Assembly (NCBI RefSeq): GCF_900200035.1
Contig: NZ_FZTC01000001.1
Span: forward strand, 28,680-92,679
DNA length: 64,000 nucleotides
Origin: Klebsiella grimontii
GTDB taxonomy: Bacteria > Pseudomonadota > Gammaproteobacteria > Enterobacterales > Enterobacteriaceae
Direction of reading: 5' to 3'
Below the pieces are notes generated by a model, which worked only from the letters and a program-made list of their open reading frames with translations, ran no database searches and had not been told where the DNA came from. A program made the translations under genes and the position numbers. How positions within the stretch are numbered: position 1 is the stretch's first letter; each line of letters starts with the position of its first letter. Below, piece after piece: positions 26,508-35,372 of the stretch.

Positions 26508-28817
26508 CTATCCCTCTAATTCTTTGGCAATTTCCAGGTCAACCCAGATATCATCATCGGCATCGTCCAGTACTGGAGCATCAACCACCGCATAGGACCA
26601 GTCATTGATCACCTCAAGCGCACCGCCGAGCATCAAATTCAAATTTCCGCACAATTCTGTCGCCTCTTTTAGGGACCACTGTTCTTTCTCCAGCAAACTG
26701 CGATAAAGCTGGCTATGTGCGGAGTCAAGTCCCCCCGCCTCCGTTGATGAGGCTGGAGCGCTTTCTGGCTCTTCCGGTTCTTCTTCGGTGAAAATTGTGT
26801 TCAGCAATTTACGAACATCATCCGTGGCAGATTCGTGGCGGGCAAGTACATTAGCATCCAGTGTGAACCCTGCTGCTGGCTGATCAGTTGGTACAGACGA
26901 GACGAGATCATGTTCAGTTGCGGAATGCTGATGGATATTGCTCGAGACAGATGAGGGATCCAGCCCCAAACTTGAATAAATCTTCTCAAGCTGTTTGATT
27001 TCGGCAGGCGCTATTGTCCCATCCGAACAGGCAACACTAACGATAACCTTACCCACAGCAGCTTTTTCCGCGGCCCCCATCAACTCAATCCTACTTTTCA
27101 TTCCTGTCATATTGGCTGGGGTATGAAGTTGCCACGTTAAATACGCATGTAGAGAGCGTTTTTCATCATCGGTGAAGCCAGGATTGTTGTTGATGGCATT
27201 CTCAAGCACTTTCTGTTCAGCTTGATCAAGAGAATCGTCAATCAAGGCGACCATCGCCCCTAATCTGAGCGTCATTACGGCTGAGATAAATTCAGGAGAA
27301 GGTGAGAAGCGTCCACCTTCGGCGGCAGGGAATAGAACAAGTGTCCCATCAACATCCGCCTTCACATGGTGATAATACGGGTCAGGTGCCAGACCGTAAC
27401 CCATCTTCAGAGCAAAGGCCTGCATCAAATCGGCCTCTTTTTTATTGATCTTATTGGGGCAACTGGCATTCATATGTGCCCAAAAGTCAGCAACTGAGAC
27501 TAACCCCTCCTTGACGAGGATCGCCTCATCAGCCCAGCGTTTGAATGAGCTTAATATTTTTTCTGCGCTTTCATTAACTATCTCTGAAGGGAGCAGCATA
27601 ATTGCAGCCGTATCATTGACTGACGTACCTTTCCTACCAAGGTAGCGACTATAAGCATCAAGTTCATCTGTACATATATCGGCAAGAGCCATAATTTTCT
27701 GGACAGGGCTCTTCAACGCACTTGGATCAGGCAGGTCGGGAACAGGAAGTCGAACACCTCGCAAACTAGGACTTGCTGGTGTGTAATCTAACCTCAGGCG
27801 CGTTTTATTCGCCTTAACGACCATCCCTTCACCATATTTGAGGGTGTAACGCCGTTTGAAAAGTGCAGCAAACTCTTTAGCACAGCGGCGAGCCGGGGTA
27901 CGCAGCGAATACTCGGTGTGGTTTATTACCCAGTTCAACGCCAGTTCAGCTGATACAGGAACTCCTTCATGTACAGTTTTTGCAAGAGCCAGCTTAAATT
28001 GCATGCTGTTGCTGAAACCTGAATTGCTATCGAGCTCAGTGGCTAAGCCCATGTTCGGGCGCAGAATAGACATGGCTTCGAGTAATTGGGTCGAATATCC
28101 ACGGAAGGAGCGGTTCTCAATGAATATCGATCTTAACCGAGCGACTTCATTGAACAGATTACGGAACTCAGCATCAGGGAATTTTGGGTCAGTGGAATCT
28201 ACGAGCGCTTTTCTTTCCAGGCCGTAGAGGTAGATAAAAACATAGCCGATAGGACACGATGGATCAGACCTATCGCTGGCAAGCCAACTGACATACGCAC
28301 CGCGTGCTTCTGGGGAAAGAGAGGAAAAACTGGGCCAGTATCCTAATGAACTGTCCTCGTAAAGATAAGAAGTAGGTTTTATCTTACATGTGTCATCAAT
28401 TAATGATGCCTCACTTCCATCGTCATAATAGCCGCCTGATTCCTGACCGGAGGGCTTCATACGTTGCCCCACGTAAATGTGGCCACCGCTAATTGCTACA
28501 CCAGCTACAGTTATCATCTCACCCGGAAGTACCCATCGAGCTAGTGCACCTGCTGACTTTGAGGTGTTGCGGTAATGATTGGTTGTCACCCGAAGTTCAA
28601 CACCCCGGCCACCGCTCAATGTAAAAGTTGCAAGGTTATCGTCTTCACTATCATCGTTTCGCACAACCGCCTCTTTTTTCTTGATGTCAGCGAGCCATTC
28701 TTTTGGCGGTGCTTTCACGGGGTCTGAAGCATAAGACTTTGGAGATTTACGTTTTTTCTTTCTAAAAAACAACAAGTAAATGACAAAAATCGCCGCCAAA
28801 AACTTCAATAACTCCAT
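26508..28817 (-). CDS. membrane-anchored TerB_N/TerB/TerB_C protein
   Basis: A 769-residue protein. An N-terminal membrane helix (LLKFLAAIFVIYLLFF) is followed by a Lys-rich stretch. The TerB_N domain (about 65-260) is marked by GYVFIYLYGLERK, a TerB-like all-helical domain lies around 500-620 (acidic, with SDGTIAPAEIKQLEKIY), and TerB_C covers the C-terminal 150 residues (LEVINDWSYAV). TerB-type domains bind metal and are linked to tellurite resistance and membrane stress complexes. ATG at 28817 is chosen because it starts directly at the membrane helix; an upstream ATG at 28838 is possible. First gene of the operon. Confidence 0.8.
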   Translation of the reverse strand: MELLKFLAAIFVIYLLFFRKKKRKSPKSYASDPVKAPPKEWLADIKKKEAVVRNDDSEDDNLATFTLSGGRGVELRVTTNHYRNTSKSAGALARWVLPGEMITVAGVAISGGHIYVGQRMKPSGQESGGYYDDGSEASLIDDTCKIKPTSYLYEDSSLGYWPSFSSLSPEARGAYVSWLASDRSDPSCPIGYVFIYLYGLERKALVDSTDPKFPDAEFRNLFNEVARLRSIFIENRSFRGYSTQLLEAMSILRPNMGLATELDSNSGFSNSMQFKLALAKTVHEGVPVSAELALNWVINHTEYSLRTPARRCAKEFAALFKRRYTLKYGEGMVVKANKTRLRLDYTPASPSLRGVRLPVPDLPDPSALKSPVQKIMALADICTDELDAYSRYLGRKGTSVNDTAAIMLLPSEIVNESAEKILSSFKRWADEAILVKEGLVSVADFWAHMNASCPNKINKKEADLMQAFALKMGYGLAPDPYYHHVKADVDGTLVLFPAAEGGRFSPSPEFISAVMTLRLGAMVALIDDSLDQAEQKVLENAINNNPGFTDDEKRSLHAYLTWQLHTPANMTGMKSRIELMGAAEKAAVGKVIVSVACSDGTIAPAEIKQLEKIYSSLGLDPSSVSSNIHQHSATEHDLVSSVPTDQPAAGFTLDANVLARHESATDDVRKLLNTIFTEEEPEEPESAPASSTEAGGLDSAHSQLYRSLLEKEQWSLKEATELCGNLNLMLGGALEVINDWSYAVVDAPVLDDADDDIWVDLEIAKELEG

Positions 28818-28838
28818 GATATATAACCTTAAAATCAT

Positions 28839-29391
28839 TCTTCACGCATATTTACAAGCAGTGATGAAGGCAGGGCAAGTGGATTAATCTCAAAATAATA
28901 CTTCTAAATTGCGAGGGTTAAAAGCAAATCACAATTAAAATTAACCCAATGATTTAAATGATAAAAATCATTTAATAATGTGTTTAACCAGCAGTGAAAT
29001 TTTAAGGTGTTAAAACCTGTTAGGCGATTCGTCTCTAAATGATGTTGTACTACTGCTACGTTAACATGCGAGCAAATGTACTGCGGATGCACATCTGACC
29101 ACTGTATGATGATACTTACCTATTCGCTGAGAATCTCGGCAACTTTATGGCAGGGAAGCTTTTAGAGACTATACCGTCTCGAATTTCAGCAGACCTTCAG
29201 CATCCTAAGCTTGTCTGCTGTAGGCCAGGAGCGGTCATTTATACGTAGTAGCTCAATGACTGCTTCGTACATAAAGCTGTCATTGGACTTTCTGACCTTA
29301 CAAGGTAATCTGGCTTGCAAGGAAGCCGACCTTGCGGGACCGGTATAACGCACTGTTATATGCCATAGGAGGACTAGTGGAAACGACAGAC
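28839..29391. promoter_or_regulatory. AT-rich upstream region of the TerB operon
   Basis: No gene is supported in this 553-base stretch. It should contain the operon promoter on the minus strand. An 8-base inverted repeat TAAATGAT-AAAA-ATCATTTA at 28955-28974, about 140 bases before the start, is a candidate operator or hairpin. The distal part (29105-29391) has a different texture and may be remnant sequence next to the IS903 copy. Confidence 0.4.
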
Positions 29392-30448
29392 GGCTTTGTT
29401 GAATAAATCAGATTTCGGGTAAGTCTCCCCCGTAGCGGGTTGTGTTTTCAGGCAATACGCACGCTTTCAGGCATACCTGCTTTCGTCATTTTGTTCAGCG
29501 CTCGTACCAGGGCCATAGCCTCCGCAACCTGACCATCGTAGTCACGCAGCGTCAGTGAACCCCCGAACAGCTGTTTTACCCGGTACATCGCCGTTTCCGC
29601 TATCGAGCGACGGTTGTAATCTGTTGTCCATTTCCACCGCGCATTACTCCCGGTCATTTGCTGATTAGCCACTGCACGGTTACGGTCTGCATATTCACCG
29701 GGCCAGTAACCCGCACCTTTTCGGGGTGGGATAAGCGCGCTGATTTTCTTACGCCGCAGTTCATCGTGACAGAGCCGGGTGTCGTAAGCGCCGTCTGCCG
29801 ATGCTGCCCTGATTTTTCTGTGAGTCTGCCGGATAAGACCCGGGAAGGCTTCTGAGTCCGTCACATTGTTCAGCGACAGGTCAGCGCAGATGATTTCATG
29901 TGTTTTACTGTCAACGGCGAGATGCAGCTTACGCCAGATACGGCGGCGTTCCTGGCCATGCTTTTTGACTTTCCACTCGCCTTCACCGAAGACCTTCAGC
30001 CCGGTGGAATCAATTACCAGGTGTGCGATTTCACCCCGGGTGGGCGTTTTGAAACTGACATTAACCGACTTTGCCCGCCTGCTGACACAGCTGTAATCCG
30101 GGCAGCGTAGCGGAACGTTCATCAGAGAAAAAATGGAATCAATAAAGCCCTGCGCAGCGCGCAGGGTCAGCCTGAATACGCGTTTAATGACCAGCACAGT
30201 CGTGATGGCAAGGTCAGAATAGCGCTGAGGTCTGCCTCGTGAAGAAGGTGTTGCTGACTCATACCAGGCCTGAATAGCTTCATCATCCAGCCAGAAAGTT
30301 ATGGAGCCACGGTTGATGAGGGCTTTATTGTAGGTGGGCCAGTTGGTGATTTTGAACTTTTGCTTTGCCACGGAACGGTCTGCGTTGTCGGGAAGATACG
30401 TGATCTGATCCTTCAACTCAGCAAAAGTTCGATTTATTCAACAAAGCC
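29392..30448 (-). mobile_element. IS903-like element (IS5 family), copy 1
   Basis: 1057 bases bounded by the 18-base inverted repeats GGCTTTGTTGAATAAATC and its complement, the exact length of IS903. The flanking nine bases (ACGACAGAC and AAGGTAGGT) do not match, so no target duplication is present and the copy marks a rearrangement junction. Confidence 0.92.
29448..30416 (-). CDS. IS903-like transposase
   Basis: A 322-residue IS5-family DDE transposase: acidic residues in [15 protein letters not shown] and [10 protein letters not shown] and the C-terminal [17 protein letters not shown]. Full length and apparently intact. Differs from copy 2 at a few per cent of residues, for example TYLPDNAD here and THPPDNTD there. 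Confidence 0.93.
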   Translation of the reverse strand: MKDQITYLPDNADRSVAKQKFKITNWPTYNKALINRGSITFWLDDEAIQAWYESATPSSRGRPQRYSDLAITTVLVIKRVFRLTLRAAQGFIDSIFSLMNVPLRCPDYSCVSRRAKSVNVSFKTPTRGEIAHLVIDSTGLKVFGEGEWKVKKHGQERRRIWRKLHLAVDSKTHEIICADLSLNNVTDSEAFPGLIRQTHRKIRAASADGAYDTRLCHDELRRKKISALIPPRKGAGYWPGEYADRNRAVANQQMTGSNARWKWTTDYNRRSIAETAMYRVKQLFGGSLTLRDYDGQVAEAMALVRALNKMTKAGMPESVRIA

Positions 30449-30785
30449 AAGGTAGGTATAAAATGGGATGGATCCTCTGCTTCTGGCATCTATCGGTCAG
30501 AATGACATCATGATGTGGTCTGCTATTATTGACATCCTCCCCGCCCTTTAGGGCGGGGAGGATGTCAACTATGAGTGTTGCCTGAAATGTCGCCAGCCCC
30601 CGGTACAGCAGAAGTATCTCGGGCTTTCTGCGTTTGCTCCTGGTGGGTATGGCCCCCGCAAGCGGGGGATATTGCTAACTGTCGTTTCAACAAAAAGTAA
30701 CTTTTTTCACTTTGCCCCTCAGTACAAATTAGGGGCTTGCCGCGGATGTACCATGCCTGAATATCTTCGAGTGATGATTTGGTGC
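30449..30785. other. insertion-sequence debris with a long hairpin
   Basis: No gene. A perfect 16-base stem (GACATCCTCCCCGCCC, 30531-30546, with 30551-30566) closed by TTTA resembles the end structures of IS200/IS605-type elements. A second stem CCCCCGC/GCGGGGG lies near 30653-30668. Both may be leftovers of a deleted element. Confidence 0.45.
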
Positions 30786-30814
30786 GGCTTTGTTGAATAA
30801 ATCAGATTTCGGGT
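30786..30814 (+). repeat. 29-bp remnant of an IS903 end
   Basis: Identical to the first 29 bases of the IS903 copy at 29392-29420. It directly joins a cut IS21-family gene, so it marks a deletion end from an IS903 insertion. Confidence 0.8.
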
Positions 30815-31286
30815 TCCACCTGACTGACCTGCTGCCAGAGCGGGGCGTGATGCTCCGGCACGGTCTGCCAGCCGGATGCAGCCGAACAGAGACGGTGCGA
30901 TGCCATCTGCTGCTCATTACTGTAGATCCGCAGTTCATCATCCAGCGAGATCCGTATTGATACCGGCTGGCCACACAGGCTTTCCGGCACGCTGTAACGG
31001 TTTCCGCCAACCTCGATATAGCCATCCCAGGAGACATGACGGATATCGAAGTAGCTGGTATCGAAGTCCGTATCCGGCAACGGCTGCAGATGCTCCTGTT
31101 CCTGCGTGAAGCGCTGTTCCGGTGTCTGCCTGAACTGGCGAAGTTCCCGCCTGTCGGCAACGTCAGCCATCCACTGCTCCAGTAGCTGATTAACCTGGGC
31201 GAAGCTGTCGAACCGGCGGTACCGGACGAAGAAGTTCTCCTTGAGGTATTTCACCATCCGCTCCACCTTACCTTTGGTTCTGGCCC
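30815..31286 (-). pseudogene. 3' part of an IS21-family transposase gene (istA)
   Basis: About 155 codons with the C-terminal IstA pattern: KVERMVKYLKENFFVRY, QVNQLLEQWMADVADRR and WDGYIEVGGNRYSVPE. It is cut at both ends, by an IS903 remnant on the left and by a cupin-gene fragment on the right (junction near 31287). Not functional. Confidence 0.8.
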
Positions 31287-31287
31287 T

Positions 31288-31577
31288 TTATGCTGACTCA
31301 TTATTTCTGGCCATAAAGGTTCTGGCAGTGCCATCTTTCGGGTCAACAAAGGTAATATCTTCAGGATCACGACGAGGGCTGGCCAATGACAGAAATATTA
31401 CGGGTTCTTCAAGAAGGGTTGGTAATGCATGGACAACATTACGCTCGAAAAAAAGCACGTGGCCGGGGGCAAATTCGGCTTCGTCACGAGGATCTTCCAT
31501 CCAGAGCGTCCCCATGAATCCCTGAATAACCTGACGCCGGAGGATCACCTGCTGATGGCTGAAAAACCGGAACTCTC
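31288..31577 (-). pseudogene. cupin-domain protein fragment
   Basis: An open frame without its own start reads as a cupin barrel part: FSHQQVILRRQVIQGFMGT, PGHVLFFERNVVHALP and ASPRRDPEDITFVDPKDG. The N-terminal part is missing upstream of a stop at about 31580, and the 3' end joins IS21 debris. The parent gene may have belonged to the adjacent amide locus; this is a guess. Confidence 0.5.
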
Positions 31578-31810
31578 AAAAAGTGCGTGGAACTAAAACA
31601 GGTGTGCATTACTCCACCTCATGTTGAAGAGACCAGACTGCATCAGAAAATTGCACCATAACTGAGCAAGCCGCATCCCATTGGTGCAAAAGTGTCTCCA
31701 AAAATAAATAATCCATTGATTTAACTGTGCTTTAAAAATGGCATGAATTTTTCATGTCGGGTATATGCAAGCAGGGGCAACCCTTAAGCCTTGAATCCAT
31801 TAAATATCGA
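31578..31810 (+). promoter_or_regulatory. promoter region of the AmiC/AmiR amide operon
   Basis: A 233-base gap that must contain the operon promoter. A GG/TTTC arrangement near 31739 (TGGCATGAATTTTTCA) resembles a sigma-54 element only weakly. An A/T-rich stretch lies at 31690-31740. Confidence 0.3.
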
Positions 31811-31857
31811 CAGGTAATGAAGCCTGATTGTCCTAATAAGGACAATCAGGCTTTTTT
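31811..31857 (+). terminator. leader terminator overlapped by an ANTAR-type hexaloop hairpin
   Basis: A 13-base perfect stem GCCTGATTGTCCT (31822-31834) with AGGACAATCAGGC (31839-31851) is followed by TTTTTTA, an intrinsic terminator ahead of the amiC-like gene. Just before it, CAGGT-AATGAA-GCCTG (31811-31826) forms a hairpin whose six-base loop has A at position 1 and G at position 4, the ANTAR recognition rule, and which shares GCCTG with the terminator stem. The two cannot form together. The second, upstream ANTAR hairpin was not found. Confidence 0.65.
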
Positions 31858-31880
31858 ATTAATGCAGAGAGCAAACATAC

Positions 31881-33008
31881 GTGCAAACTATTGATATTGG
31901 AATTTTGCTTTCCACAGAAGGTACCTACAGCCACCTGGCGAACAGCACACTGCTTGGTGCGCGCCATGCCTTAGAGGAAATCAATGCCGATCCTGCTTAT
32001 CCTTTTCAGCTGCGGGCCCGACATATCAACCCTGCGGGTGAACTCGCAGCCTACAGTGAAGCGGTGAGCACCTTTATCGCTCACGGCATCCGCCATATCT
32101 TCGGAACCATTACCTCTGCCAGTCGGAAGGAGATTATCCCGGACCTGGAGCAGCATAACCTGCTGCTGTGGTATGGCTGTCCTTACGAGGGGTTCGAGAG
32201 CTGCGAGCAGGTCGTATATCTGGGCGGTTGTCCGAACCAGACTCTGCTGCCACTCCTGCGGCTGGCGCTGGATATGTTCGGAAATCGCTCCTGGCTGATC
32301 GGCTCTAACTACGTCTGGGGCTGGGAAAGCAATCGTATCGCCCGTGAGGTAGTGGAAGGTTCCGGCGGTACGGTGGTGGGCGAAAAATATCTGCACCTGA
32401 GAAACAGCAACGTGACCGAGTTGATTGAGGCGATTCTCAGCACAGAGGTAGATTTTGTACTCAATAACCTGGTAGGCGAAACCTCTTATGCGTTTCTGCG
32501 CGCACTGGACGAGGCCTGTCTTCGCGATCGGCGGACGTTAGCGGTGCTCAGCTGTAATTTTACCGAAGCCGAAGTCGCCGAAGTCGCGCCACTAAGGGCG
32601 GTACGTTTGCTTTCCTGCGGACCGTTTTTTGAGAGCGTCGATCTCGATTTTTGCGCGCGGCAGCACCTGCAACATGGCGCACAGCGCATCTCCCACTACT
32701 ACATCGGCGGCTGGCGGGCAGTAAGGCTGTTTGCCAATAGCCTGCGCGAGGCCGGAAACAGCGAGCCGGGTGCGGTGCTGGCGGCACTGCATCGTCAGCA
32801 CGACGTTGATTCTCCGGGCGCTCGCTCAGTAATGGCTCGAAACAACCACGCCTGTTTGCCCTGCTACATCGCTGAGTTGCAACAAACTTGCTTTCAGATA
32901 CTGCATCGCGAACCGCTGCCGGTTATGCCCGATCCCTATCTCTCCGCGACCGAGCTACGTGAAAGCCGAACGGTTGCAGCCAGACCTGCTCTGAGGATTG
33001 TTAAATGA
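31881..33008 (+). CDS. AmiC-like amide sensor/negative regulator
   Basis: A 375-residue protein of the periplasmic-binding fold without signal peptide, typical of AmiC: IDIGILLSTEGTYSHLANST, then HIFGTITSASRKEIIPDLE and WYGCPYEGFE. In Pseudomonas AmiC binds amides and releases AmiR. The start is GTG at 31881. It overlaps the AmiR-like gene by 4 bases, as needed for a stoichiometric complex. A ligand-binding subunit of an ABC transporter is the alternative, but the missing signal peptide and the partner gene argue against it. Confidence 0.8.
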   Translation: MQTIDIGILLSTEGTYSHLANSTLLGARHALEEINADPAYPFQLRARHINPAGELAAYSEAVSTFIAHGIRHIFGTITSASRKEIIPDLEQHNLLLWYGCPYEGFESCEQVVYLGGCPNQTLLPLLRLALDMFGNRSWLIGSNYVWGWESNRIAREVVEGSGGTVVGEKYLHLRNSNVTELIEAILSTEVDFVLNNLVGETSYAFLRALDEACLRDRRTLAVLSCNFTEAEVAEVAPLRAVRLLSCGPFFESVDLDFCARQHLQHGAQRISHYYIGGWRAVRLFANSLREAGNSEPGAVLAALHRQHDVDSPGARSVMARNNHACLPCYIAELQQTCFQILHREPLPVMPDPYLSATELRESRTVAARPALRIVK

Positions 33009-33598
33009 AAACGCTGCTGTCCCCGGATTTAGATGCTCAGCCGCTCCTGCTGGTAGACTGTGAAGCAAGGAGTCGCGAAGCGCTGGAAAAAAACCTGACG
33101 CGGATGGGTATCCGCTGGCATCACCTGACCGGAGATGAGGCTTTACCTCCTCTCACCCCCTGTGCAGTACTGGTGGAACTGGAGGCATTCGCCAGCCCGC
33201 TAACCCTGAGCCAGATCAATCTGGCGGGAATACCGGTGATCGCGCTGACCTCACATGAGGGACTTTACCAGGTACAGCGCGCGCTGGAGTTAGGGGCAAC
33301 AGCGCTCCTTACCAAGCCTATTACACAGCGAGCCATCTATACCACCCTGATGATGGCAGTGGGGCTGCGTCAGCAGTTGCATGACATTCAACAGCAACAG
33401 ATGCTACTGCGCCAGCGTCTGGCAGCAATGCCGCAGATTACCCAAGCTCTGGCGGCCCAGATGCAAGCGGAAAGTATTGATGAACAACAGGCATGGGTTC
33501 GCCTGCGCTCGGAATCAATGTGTACGAACCAGTCGGTGGCACAGGTGGCGCAGAAGTGGCTGCTACGAATGTCGTCCGGCAAGCGGGGAGCACAATGA
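33005..33598 (+). CDS. AmiR-like ANTAR antiterminator
   Basis: A 197-residue protein with a degenerate receiver-like domain (about 12-115, LLLVDCEARSREALE but no phospho-acceptor pattern), a coiled coil rich in Gln (RQQLHDIQQQQMLLRQR) and a C-terminal ANTAR-like helical region (QAWVRLRSESMCTNQSVAQVAQ). AmiR binds leader RNA and prevents termination when AmiC is ligand-bound. The terminator at 31822-31857 is the likely target. It overlaps the next gene by 4 bases. Confidence 0.75.
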   Translation: MKTLLSPDLDAQPLLLVDCEARSREALEKNLTRMGIRWHHLTGDEALPPLTPCAVLVELEAFASPLTLSQINLAGIPVIALTSHEGLYQVQRALELGATALLTKPITQRAIYTTLMMAVGLRQQLHDIQQQQMLLRQRLAAMPQITQALAAQMQAESIDEQQAWVRLRSESMCTNQSVAQVAQKWLLRMSSGKRGAQ

Positions 33599-34443
33599 AT
33601 AGAGTCGGATATTTTCTGCGCCGGCCAGCCCTGCTGCTCTCGCTGCTGTTTATTCTCCTGGTGGTGATGAGCGCGCTGTTTGCCCCCTGGCTCACCCCCT
33701 TCGATCCCGATGAACAGTTTGTCGAGGGACTGAGCCTGGAAGGCGCACCGCTTTCTCCCAACAGCACTTACTGGCTGGGAACCGATCTGCTGGGACGCGA
33801 TCTCTTCTCGCGTTTAATTTACGGAGCTCGTACTTCGTTACTCATCGGTGTTGTCGCCAACGGCACTGCAGTACTGATCGGCGTCCTGGTAGGGCTTAGC
33901 GCAGGTTATCTGCAGGGGCGTATCGGAGGGCTGCTGATGCGCTTTACCGATCTGATGATGGCGTTTCCCGCACTGCTGCTGGCGATTGCCCTGGCGGCGA
34001 TTTTCCAGCCAAGTGTCTGGATCGTGTCCCTGGTGATCGCCATGGTGAACTGGGTGCAGATCGCCAGGGTTATCTACGCCGAAACTAGCGCGCTTAGCGC
34101 CCGCGACTTTATCGCCGTGGAACGCACCCTGGGGGCCGGAACGTTGCGTATTCTCGGCGTGCATTTAATTCCACATCTGGCGCCAACGGTGCTGGTCTGG
34201 GCCACACTAGGCATCTCCACCACAGTCCTGCTGGAAGCTACTCTATCGTTCCTCGGGGTGGGGGTACAGCCGCCAACGCCGAGTTGGGGCAACATCATCT
34301 TTGAAAGCCAGAGCTATTTTACTTCGGCTCCCTGGCTGGTGTTTTTTCCCGGCGCGGCGATTGTGCTGCTGTCGCTCTCTTTCAATATCGCTGGTGACGC
34401 CCTGCGCGACGCCCTCGATCCCGGCTTAAAAGGACGAAACTAA
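33595..34443 (+). CDS. Dpp/Opp-type ABC transporter permease (DppC-like)
   Basis: A 282-residue permease with six helices. The family motif is seen in LGTDLLGRDLFSRLIYGAR, and the EAA loop in ERTLGAGTLRILGVHLIPHL. ATG at 33595 follows GGGGAGCAC and overlaps the amiR-like stop; longer in-frame starts overlap the upstream gene and lack family likeness. It forms the membrane channel with the next gene product. Confidence 0.88.
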   Translation: MNRVGYFLRRPALLLSLLFILLVVMSALFAPWLTPFDPDEQFVEGLSLEGAPLSPNSTYWLGTDLLGRDLFSRLIYGARTSLLIGVVANGTAVLIGVLVGLSAGYLQGRIGGLLMRFTDLMMAFPALLLAIALAAIFQPSVWIVSLVIAMVNWVQIARVIYAETSALSARDFIAVERTLGAGTLRILGVHLIPHLAPTVLVWATLGISTTVLLEATLSFLGVGVQPPTPSWGNIIFESQSYFTSAPWLVFFPGAAIVLLSLSFNIAGDALRDALDPGLKGRN

Positions 34444-35363
34444 TGCTATTTCTGGGAAAACGTCTGTTGCATGCCGGGCTGATCCTGCTTGGCGTTACGT
34501 TGATCTGCTATTTGCTGCTGTTTATGTTGCCCGCCGATCCAGCGCGCCAAATCGCCGGGCGCAGTGCCACGCCGGAAGTAGTCGAAAACATCCGCCATCA
34601 GTTGGGGTTGGATCTGCCGTTTTATCAGCAATATTGGCGTTATCTGCAGGGGCTGCTGCACGGCGATCTGGGACGCTCGTTTATTCAGCGCAGCGAAGTG
34701 AGTGAACTGGTTTCCGCCCGTATCGGGCCGTCACTGCAGCTGATGGCGGCGGGTATTCTCTGCGAGTTGGTACTGGGGATCGCACTCGGCACCCTGGCGG
34801 CGTTAAAACGCGGCGGGCTGGCGGACCGGCTTCTGATGGCGCTCTCCTTTATCGGTGTTTCGGCGCCGCAGTTCATCGCCGCGATGCTTTTTCTCTATCT
34901 TTTCGCCGTGGTACTCAACTGGTTCCCGATGGGAGGCTATGGCGGCTTCAGCCATCTGGCGCTACCGGCGCTAACCCTCGGCCTGCTCGGCAGCGGCTGG
35001 TATTCACGCATGTTGCGCTCGTCGATGATTGAGGTGCTGCATCAGGATTTTATCCGTACCGCGCGGGCCAAAGGGCTGGGCCGAACCCGCGTACTGCTGC
35101 GTCACGTACTGCCGAATGCCGTGCTGCCGCTAATTCCGATGATAGGCATTGATATCGGCATTTTTATGGGCGGACTGGTGGTAGTCGAATCGGTCTTTGG
35201 CTGGCCGGGTATCGGTCAGCTGGCCTGGCAGGCGATTCAACAGGTGGATATCCCGGTGATTGTCGGGGTAACCACCGTGTCAGCGGTTGCCATTGTTGGC
35301 GGCAACCTTATTGCGGATCTGGTGCTGCCGTGGGTCGATCCGCGCATTGATGTCAAAAAGTAG
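34443..35363 (+). CDS. Dpp/Opp-type ABC transporter permease (DppB-like)
   Basis: A 306-residue permease with six helices, opening MLFLGKRLLHAGLILLGVTL. The EAA loop TARAKGLGRTRVLLRHVLPNA and the C-terminal VESVFGWPGIGQLAWQAI are typical of DppB. The start overlaps the DppC-like stop by one base. Note the order C-B-A, the reverse of the usual A-B-C. Confidence 0.88.
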   Translation: MLFLGKRLLHAGLILLGVTLICYLLLFMLPADPARQIAGRSATPEVVENIRHQLGLDLPFYQQYWRYLQGLLHGDLGRSFIQRSEVSELVSARIGPSLQLMAAGILCELVLGIALGTLAALKRGGLADRLLMALSFIGVSAPQFIAAMLFLYLFAVVLNWFPMGGYGGFSHLALPALTLGLLGSGWYSRMLRSSMIEVLHQDFIRTARAKGLGRTRVLLRHVLPNAVLPLIPMIGIDIGIFMGGLVVVESVFGWPGIGQLAWQAIQQVDIPVIVGVTTVSAVAIVGGNLIADLVLPWVDPRIDVKK

Positions 35364-35372
35364 CAGGGGAAG

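Noticed and set aside
22996..28838. a BREX type 2 operon
   Set aside because: Only the BrxD- and BrxHI-like parts occur; no methylase, PglZ, PglW or PglY in the window.
28904..29092. 62-residue minus-strand frame upstream of the TerB operon
   Set aside because: No ribosome binding site, odd composition, lies in the probable promoter region.
31739..31754. possible sigma-54 promoter TGGCATGAATTTTTCA before the amiC-like gene
   Set aside because: The -12 element lacks the GC dinucleotide; too weak to call.
33493..33594. N-terminal extension of the DppC-like permease
   Set aside because: It lies inside the AmiR-like gene and has no permease likeness; ATG at 33595 has a proper ribosome binding site.
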